This document shows, piece by piece, positions 56,502-64,000 of a stretch of DNA of 64,000 nt. The DNA is taken from the NCBI GenBank assembly GCA_017979445.1, contig CM030709.1, positions 6,614,001 through 6,678,000 of the forward strand, in the 5' to 3' direction. This DNA comes from Akebia trifoliata (lineage: Eukaryota; Streptophyta; Magnoliopsida; Ranunculales; Lardizabalaceae). The stretch's first letter is position 1; every line of letters starts with the position of its first letter. The position numbers and the translations under genes are program-made. Under the pieces are notes generated by a model. The model did no database searches, was not told the DNA's origin, and saw nothing but the letters and a program-made list of their open reading frames with translations.

Positions 56502-59500
56502 GGATACGGGATTTGCGTTGGAGATTTCCTCCATATAGTCTGCCTTAAGTGAAAATGCTTACAGTTTGTGGCATGTGAACTTGGCTAGATATGGGATTCG
56601 CTTGTTATTCAAAGTTTTATGGTACAGCCTTGTGTTCTTGTAGGACAACTGGTGATTCCAGGTAACTCTTTGATTTGTTATTTGTGGAACCTATGTGATG
56701 GGTATTATCTCCTTGTAGTATGATCTACAAGCTAATATGTAACAGTTTGTTTTTTATTTTGTTTGGGTGGGGGTTGGGGGTAGACAACACCTTTACTTTG
56801 TTTTTACAACTTTGAAATGGATGTTGAACCTTTGTTATTTCGGTTGGATTGCAGAAAAGGTAAAAGCTTTATGATTTCCTTGAAGCAAATTTTGGTGGCT
56901 TGTTTATCCTTGGATAACTGTTTTCCTGGAATTAATGCATGTCTATTCTATTCTTTTATTAGATAAGTTTTCTACTTTGGTTCATGGTGGTCTTTACCTA
57001 CTCATGGACAGTTATCGCAATTGAAATATTCTCTAGTTTGATCTAGGTTTATAGAAATTAGAAGAAGAATAACACACAAAAGGGAAAGGAGAGAAAACAT
57101 GTGTCTACAAGTTCTTTTTTTTTTTTCTTAAATAAAAATAATACTTATGGATAATAATGCTCGTACATATAGGACTAATCACCAATGGTAATATCGTCTT
57201 GACAAAGGGTGCAAGCGTATATCTCATCTTTATTTTGGAGTTCTAAATGGCACCCATATATAGAGCCTAAATATTCTTATGACAAGTATTTTTCACTAGT
57301 ATATAGGATTTCCTTTCAACTATGAAGGAAATGAAGAGGATGTCAATCTTCAAATATCTTCATAATTCTTGGAAGTGGTACCTTCAAAAAAAAAAAATTG
57401 TTGGCACTTGTAGATACAGCCTACTTGAACAGGAGATTCTCTTTCTTGCACATGATCTGATATATCTTTTTTTGTTATAGAGCAATTTGTATTTTTTTTT
57501 TTTTTTCTATGGAAGTGGGGTTTAGGGTGTTTGGATCAGATTAGGTTGAATTGTCTTGAGTTGTCTCAGTCCGAGGAATTTTGATTAGAGTCATCTATGT
57601 GTCTTGCCACCCACAGTCATAGCACGTTGAAAAATTTTCAATGAATTTTCATAAGTAATCAAGAACAATAATTTTTGTGAACTCTAATCTCACAAATTAA
57701 AATACTACAAGTTATTTTAGTTCGAACAAAAACAATATTTGAATCATGAAGTTAAATATAATGAGTTGAATTCAATTTCTTCCACACGTGTTAAATTTCC
57801 ACCCGATTAATGCAATTAAAAGTATGTAGAATATGTATGCATTTATCTGCTACAAAGAAACCATCTAGTAGCTGTGTTGTCTTGGTATATACATGTGGTT
57901 TTTATTCTACTGTTATTGTTACTGCAGTAGATTTTGTTGTAAAGTTGTTATAGTAGGAATGTGAAGTAATGTGCGCAACGGAGAAATCGTAACTTACAAG
58001 TCAAATGAGTAGGTCTTGTAAAGCAATTAGGTAGTGTTTAGAGGTTTAACTTACGTAACTTCTGAGTGACTTGTGCAAAAATGCTTCGATGAGAGTAACT
58101 CATACAATAGTGTTTTTAAATTACGAAATCTGTTTGGTAATGTTGATTTGCAGAATTACGTAACTGAGATTGTTCCAGACTGGACAATAACAATTCAGAA
58201 ACACTTTTTATGAGATTTATCACTCGTAATTGCAATTTGGTGAGATGAGATGGGGGATATATAATCAAGATGTGGGATCCTTGATTATTATGCTTTTTTC
58301 TATGACATTTAGGATCCACACATATAGATGTGTCAATGGGTTGGGTGGGGACTCGATTTGGCCAACTAACCCAAACAGGATCTATTTAATGTGTTCAATA
58401 CTTGCTGATGATTGTGTTGCTTTGGTTTTACAACATCAGCTTTGTATCCTCCTTACATACTACTGTGTTTTTAGTTGTAATGATAGTGTTGATGGATTGG
58501 GATGTTGTATGCTTTAGTTGGCTCAGAAAATTGAAATAATCACGCCAAAGATGGATGGTATCAAAGGTGTGAAGACTGATTGCTAGAGAATAATTATTCA
58601 AAGCAAGTATATGGTAGGATCCTGGAGGAAGATTGCATTAGAAACTTGACAAAGCTTCTCCTTTTTTCGTTGTGCAGTTTTTGCACTTTTTGTGTGTGCT
58701 TGAAATTAACTAGCCTAATCAAGTGGTGTTTGGTTTGGGAGATATTCTTGGATGGAGTTTGAGCCTTGTTTCTCAATCACCTTGAACAACAATTTAATTT
58801 TTGGCACTTTAGTGGATAAGAGTGAAATGAGATTGTCTAGGTAATTTATTTGTGCGTGTAGTGAGATTCTGAGAATCGATAAAAACTTCTCCAGGTACCA
58901 TGGCCAGTGCCCTGTCTCAGGTTCCAGGCTCTTATTTAAGAATTTTGAAAAAGATTTTAATTTTTTCTCATTATTCCCAAAGGAAAGAATGGATGGTTTA
59001 TACAGGAAGCTCTGCTTGTTCAATTATTCTGTACTTCCATGATGAAATTTGTTGAGATTGGACGATTGGTTTTATAGATCAGGGAAATATTGTAGTCTGA
59101 ATTGAGAGAGCTCTAGATCCTGGAGGTTTTTTTTTTTTTTAAAAAAAAAAAAAGGTCTGTAGTGGCAGATCAAGGGCCTGACAATTTGAAATTCAATTCC
59201 TAGACGAATTGTGTAGATCAATTCCCTGATGAAGTGTGTCTAAATTTGTTTGCTTATGTTTTTAATTTTCGGTTAAAATTATTTGCTAAGTGGTTTTGGT
59301 GATGGCTGAAAATCATTCGACCTATACAGTATTGCAATTTGTTGGTCCTCAAAATCATTGATCAAAATGTCTTTATCAATCTAACAAAGGACGCTTGTTT
59401 CTATTCTAGTCATGGCAGACCATAAATGGGTTCTCCTTGGCGATTTAAAGCCAATATTTTGTTGGGTGGGGCTCATTCCAGCATTCAGAATTTGCCAATT

Positions 59501-59576
59501 TGGCAGAATTTTTGGTGGGTGGATCACAGTGGGCCAAACTTGGGTAAATGAAGCTGAAGTTCTAAGTAAGAAAAAG
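56502..59576. other. Downstream flank of ADF copy 2, intergenic
   Basis: Expected 3' UTR, then AT-rich sequence. An A/T foldback of about 27 bp lies at 59127-59153. No gene family was recognised among the short open frames. Confidence 0.5.
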
Positions 59577-60967
59577 GGAAAATTACTTAACAGTCCTTGG
59601 TGCTAACTTTTCTTTCAATTGAATTCTTGACATTTACACTTCATCAAAATAATCCACTTAGTAAGTCTCTCTTTTCAAAACAGTTCATAAAGCTCGCTCT
59701 AGACATTTCTCATGATTGAAATGTCAAAAATTTTACCCATTTTTATAACAGGTAGTATGGTAGGTCAATAATTGGGAGAATTTACACCTACTCTAAATTT
59801 TTGGGGACATGTGAGAATTGATAATAGATCTTGTCGTTAATGTGAATTTAATTAAAAAGAAAATGTAGGTGCTCATCGTTCATTGGTGGGAGGGACCCGG
59901 GTGCAGAAGTATATGCTTTAGGTCAGCATATACATATATCTACTCACAAAGCGCGAAGAGTAATTAATCAGATTTGTGGGCATTCCTACAAAGAAATAAT
60001 AATACTAGAACTCATGTCTTATCAAGCATGTTAATTGTTCTTAATCATTCAAACTCACTATTTTTCGTCTAAAAAATTGGATTTTCGACATCCCGAATGA
60101 ATTTTGGAGATTCCATTCTGATGAAAAGGATTTGAGAAGGATGAAGAAATTATTTTCAAGCATTTTAAAGATTTATGAAAAAAAATGACTTTTTCAATTA
60201 TTTTACTTCCTTTTCGAATGAAAATTGATCAAGGATGGTTCTTTTGGTTTGTAATTATCTACACAAGTCGTTATGTCAAGTTTTAAGTCAATCTTTCCAT
60301 GTATTTTAATTGGAAACACTAAAAAAAAAAAAAATCGGGTGGGTTTTACAGTGTCGAGAATGATAATTTTTTTTAAAAAAAAGTTATTGTCGACCTCACC
60401 AATAATTAAAAAAAATGTCGACATTAACAATAAAAATATTGAACTCAAAAATTAAAATTGTTGATCTCAACGTTGTAAATTTACCCGTTTTCAAATTTTT
60501 TTTTTTAGTTTTTCCAACTAAAATAAATGAAAAGATCAACTTCAAACTTGACATAACGATTTGTGTTGATGATTTCAAACCAAAAGAACCATCTTGATTA
60601 ATTTTCATTTAAAAATGAAATAAAATAATTGAAAAATTATAATTTTTTTTACATACATCTTCAAAATTATTAGAAAAAATACTTGAAAATGACTTCTTCT
60701 TTTTTTGTCAAATCCTTTTCATCGAAATAGAGTCTCTAAAACTCAATTGAAATGTCGAAAATCTTTTTTTATTATTTTTTAACGAAAATGATGAATTTGA
60801 ATGATTAGGACAATTTCAATATTTCAATCGTGAGAAATATCTAAAGTGGGGTTCAAGGATTATTTAAAAAAAAGTATTTACTAAATGGACTGCTTTGATA
60901 ATCCACAAAAGTCAATGACTAAATTAATAAAAAAAAGTTAACATCAGGGATTATTAAGTAATTTTAC
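59577..60967. repeat. 1.39-kb palindromic (foldback) element
   Basis: The outer arms GGAAAATTACTTAACAGTCC and, inverted, GTAAAATTACTTAATAATCC bound the structure. The inner arms (about 60036-60400 and 60416-60830) pair over long stretches, including ATGGTTCTTTTGGTTTG, CGTTATGTCAAGTTT and GATGAAAAGGATTTGA. The left arm carries about 290 bp (59746-60035) absent from the right arm. The centre lies near 60400-60415. Flanking direct repeats (AGTGGGCCAAACTTGGG at 59528 and 61013) extend for about 50 bp with substitutions. The short open frames at 60203-60608 are products of the palindrome. Confidence 0.8.
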
Positions 60968-60968
60968 A

Positions 60969-61003
<35 letters not shown>

Positions 61004-61993
61004 AGAATTAATAGTGGGCCAAACTTGGGCAAATGATGCTGACGATGTTGAAAGTGGAAGAAAAAAATATATGGAATTAATAATGTGCACAAGTCGTGGA
61101 GTAGTGGCTCCCCACTCTCCAATACGTCTTTACCTGTTCTTAATAAGAAAGGAATAATACTTGGAAGTCTTGCATACCATACAAAGGTCAATTTTTCAAA
61201 AATTCTTACTTTTCAAGTAAAGAGGGGAGCCTTCTTCCATCCAATTCTTTAAGTCTACCCCAAACCATAAGTGTGAAAGTGACTAGGCCTCAGCCCTGAT
61301 GCCTTTTATGGTGATGAGTCTGGTTAGTCTTACTAATTTTACCCTCACTAAGGGCCGTTCAAGTCATCTTGTGGCATTTAAAAACACGATCCGATGCTTC
61401 AGGGTTGTAGAGGACAAAATTCTATGAACTTCGAAAAAAAAAAAAAAAAAAACTATTTTTCACCGTTGAATTCTAATTTTAAGTTTGAGAGTCATGTGGA
61501 AGTTCGGTAGTCGTCCATTTTGAAAACCTTGGATCAAGTTCAAAAAATATATTTTTAAAATTTTTTTTTTTTTTTTATTTGAATTTTTCGAAGAAACTTT
61601 TAGAGGGTTGTGCTGCTGGGTTGCTGATTTGGTAATGCATTTAGACAAAACGACCCTTAGTAAGCCTGCAAATATTACTAAATTAGAAAGGAAAATGTTT
61701 GTCAATGGTGATCAAAGAAAAGAAAAATGATTTAATTCTATTCTGAATGGTCACAACAGAATTGATAGAAGCTCCACATATCTGATGGTTACAGTCATCT
61801 CATCAGATGGTAGAGTAGGCGAAGAGACTTAGTGGACTCAATTCAGTATTTCTCATCACAAATAGGGCCAAACCAAGAAAATTTTTGTACCTAGAAAAAT
61901 CGTTCCAAATTTTAATCGATTTTAGATTAACCAATCTCACAACACCTCGTTTATTGAGGGCATTTACAATTTAAAAACAAAAGTGGAAAATGT
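60968..61993. other. Intergenic, homopolymer-rich
   Basis: It starts with an AC microsatellite and an A-run at about 60966-61004, then the right direct repeat of the palindrome flank. A-runs and T-runs occur near 61440 and 61560. No gene. Confidence 0.5.
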
Positions 61994-62088
61994 TTAACTG
62001 ATTTCCTTTGGCATTAGACTCAACATTGTACCAATGTGGCAGTATTGAGGGAACCATGTTGAGTGTTGTGTCGAAGGAAGTCAGTTTA
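61994..62088 (+). ncRNA. miRNA-precursor-like hairpin
   Basis: The arm at 61994-62032 (ACTGATTTCCTTTGGCATTA, GACTCAACATTG) pairs with the arm at 62052-62088 (CATGTTGAGTGTTGTGTCG, AAGGAAGTCAGT). By hand, about 32 of 36 positions pair, counting G-U, with only isolated mismatches and a loop of about 19 nt. Size and pairing fit a plant pre-miRNA stem. The arms match no miRNA family I recognise, and a tiny foldback transposon is the main alternative. Confidence 0.35.
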
Positions 62089-62184
62089 GAATGATTCAAA
62101 AAATATCTTAAGAAAACCTTCAATACATACGGCATCATACCATTGATCAATCTTAAATTTTAAGTCACTTTTCATTATTTTAAA

Positions 62185-62325
62185 TAATGATAAACTGACT
62201 CAAAAAGACACTCAAAATTGAATCATTGATATTTTGTTGTGTATCCCGAGGAAATCTATGGTTCTACGCACATGCCACGTTCTTTGAGTGTTTTTTTAAT
62301 CAGTTTATGATGACTCTTTTTTGGC
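62185..62325. repeat. Foldback family member (62.2 kb copy)
   Basis: The outer arm AATGATAAACTGACTCAAAA + AGACACTCAAA is mirrored by TTTGAGTGTTTTTTTAATCA + GTTTATGATGAC. The inner part AAATCTATGGTTCTACGCAC + ATGCCACG matches the core of the copy at 42883-43072. Confidence 0.6.
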
Positions 62326-62790
62326 TTTTTGTTTTTCTCTTTTCTTCCCTTTATTTTTATTTTTATTATTATTATTTGTTATTTATTAATAAGGGATTTT
62401 AGAAATATATATGGGAGGTGAGAACGTCCAAATAACCTCTTGAGAAATATATGAAAATGAATTTTAAATAATTGTATCTGCCCATTTCAGATAATGTAAG
62501 TGGTGTTGGATTTCTTCACTCATTTTTGGACATCCTAAAGAGACAAGGTACAAGTTTCTATCGAGTAGTGCATACTTATAAAGGAATGAGATCAAGTCCA
62601 AGCTAGGTTGAATCTCGGAAATAGTGTTGCCGTGTCCCTTGCACAAATGAAAGACTTCGATTATCTTCAAGAAACATTTACGCGTCTCTTAACCAAGTTG
62701 ATTTGATCAATGATCATAATTCTTTATTTATTTGTGTTAGAAAAAATAGAACTTGAACTTAAATTGTATTGCTCTGAGGCACGTAGTAAT
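62326..62790. other. Intergenic, nothing recognised
   Basis: AT-rich sequence. The minus-strand open frame at 62464-62670 has no clear family match. Confidence 0.4.
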
Positions 62791-64000
62791 CTACGTTGTC
62801 TTATAGACAACAGACGCCCCCACTCCGATTAAACACGAAGATGCAGATGGGTTGCTGGCGAACTTGTCTTCAGGATACAACAGAGCCCAGTTCTAACACA
62901 ACTGTATATTTCATCAAAATTTGCACTATTTTGAGAAAATCTGTCACTCAGAATCTCGGATACACGAATGCCTCTTTTTTGTAGAAATTTTCTTAAAATT
63001 AGTTATATTTTTAACAGAATTAATCTCCATAAATATATATCAATTTAAAAATCACACCTATTCGTAAATGATTTTTGAATCTCAATAGGTATGAAACCCA
63101 TTGGAACCACTAGGTACCTATTCGGATCAAGGAATCCGTTAAGCACCCTTAAGCCCCTTCGACACCTTTCGGTTCGGCCTTGGTGCCTATCCAAAATTGG
63201 ACGGACCTATTAAATATTTAATTTTTCTCTCTCTCTCTTTCTTTCTTTTCTTTCTTTCTTTCTTATTTTATATCTATATATATATAATATATATTATATA
63301 TATATATATATATATAAAATAAAATAAAAAGAATTTTTAAATTTCCATATAGCTTGAAGCCATTAGGAGCTCTCAAGGAGAGAGTCTTTGGAATGAAGAA
63401 AGAGTTGAGAATAGGTTCTTATATATAGGTTTAAAAATCCCTCCAAAACATTTTAAAAAGCAATGTGGGATTTATGAAAATTTGAAAAAAGGAGCCAAAA
63501 GAACTTTTACAAATTCCAATCCATGTGAAAAGTTATCAACCAATAGAAATGCTCTTTTTAAAAATTACTTACTTTTCTTTTAACAAAAAGTAAACCAACC
63601 ATAAAGTAACTTTCTAAATATCATTTTTTAAAATAAACCAAATTAATTTTATTTGAATCAATTTTAAATAAATATTAATCATCATTTATTAACATTTATT
63701 TTAACAATCCCCCACTTGATTCAAAAAATAATTAATTAATAGAGGCAAACTGAATGTGTATCAGAATGATCATAATAAGTATAACCATAGGTACCTAACG
63801 GTTTGAACCTTTGGCTTATATATATAATTCAAAGTTTATAAGATATTTAAGTAGCTTATAGCTTTGAACTTAAATTCTATGAAATAAACCGGAATTATAT
63901 ATACACTTATTATAATCTAACTCATTAGTGACAAAGAATAGCGCTTTGCAGTCAAGCGCTTAAATCCTGATTTTCATGAGTATTTCAGAGAGATGACCAA
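62791..64000 (-). mobile_element. Possible end of an antisense LTR retrotransposon
   Basis: CAGACGCCCCCACTCCGATT, the TATATA run at about 63268-63316, and AACAATCCCCCACTTGATTC near 63702 resemble the antisense strand of plant LTR-element leader regions. Ends and coding domains lie outside or are not visible, so this is tentative. Confidence 0.3.

Noticed and set aside
60203..60608. Four similar short frames on both strands
   Set aside because: Their similarity to one another comes from the inverted arms of the palindrome at 59577-60967 and not from protein conservation.

Overview
The window looks like nuclear DNA of a flowering plant, most likely a eudicot. It is AT-rich, its genes have small exons and AT-rich introns, and plant retrotransposons and non-autonomous DNA transposons take up much more sequence than genes. 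No prokaryotic operons, tRNA genes, rRNA or CRISPR arrays were seen. I cannot name the species from the sequence alone.

Five host genes can be supported. (1) 2455-3054 (-): a one-exon C2H2 zinc-finger repressor with two QALGGH fingers and a C-terminal DLNLTP EAR motif. (2) 13887-14873 (-): a two-exon histone H2A of the H2A.W type with an SPKK tail. (3) about 24790-30898 (+): a conserved plant protein of unknown function (297 aa in my model), with a long 5' intron and an upstream ORF. (4) 37316-38861 (+) and (5) 54063-56501 (+): two paralogous actin-depolymerizing factors, each 139 aa, with identical exon sizes (3/266/151 nt) and a first exon that is only the ATG.

Two decayed LTR retrotransposons are present. 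One is a Gypsy element (Tat-like pol) at 5083-12514. It carries a nested 1737-bp solo LTR (5968-7704) bounded by a perfect 5-bp target duplication (TSD), and it has lost integrase. The other is a Copia element at 48118-52851 with matching 257-bp LTRs and an initiator-Met primer site. Possible LTR remnants lie near 16, 17.2-17.7, 46.2-47.2 and 62.8-64 kb.

The most distinctive content is the set of foldback and non-autonomous DNA elements. (a) A Mutator-like MITE family has at least seven copies, each made of two tandem hairpins inside long terminal inverted repeats (TIRs). One copy has a perfect 9-bp TSD and others have 8/9 matches. (b) A hAT-like MITE with CATGGTTTTAAAAC ends has three copies with 8-bp TSDs (one perfect, two 7/8); two of these lie in introns of host genes. 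(c) Another hAT-like element at 31863-32750 has a perfect 8-bp TSD. (d) A nest of transposons at 21599-24543 lies just upstream of the unknown-function gene. It contains a Pack-MULE-like element that carries a broken antisense fragment of a plant beta-amylase. (e) A 1.39-kb palindrome at 59577-60967 is flanked by diverged direct repeats. (f) A small dispersed foldback family has copies at 12.6, 42.9 and 62.2 kb. There are also several minisatellites, tandem duplications, long G/C homopolymers and one miRNA-like hairpin at 61994-62088.

The host genes do not form a pathway. The clear relationships are the ADF duplication and the repeated placement of small DNA transposons in gene introns and flanks.
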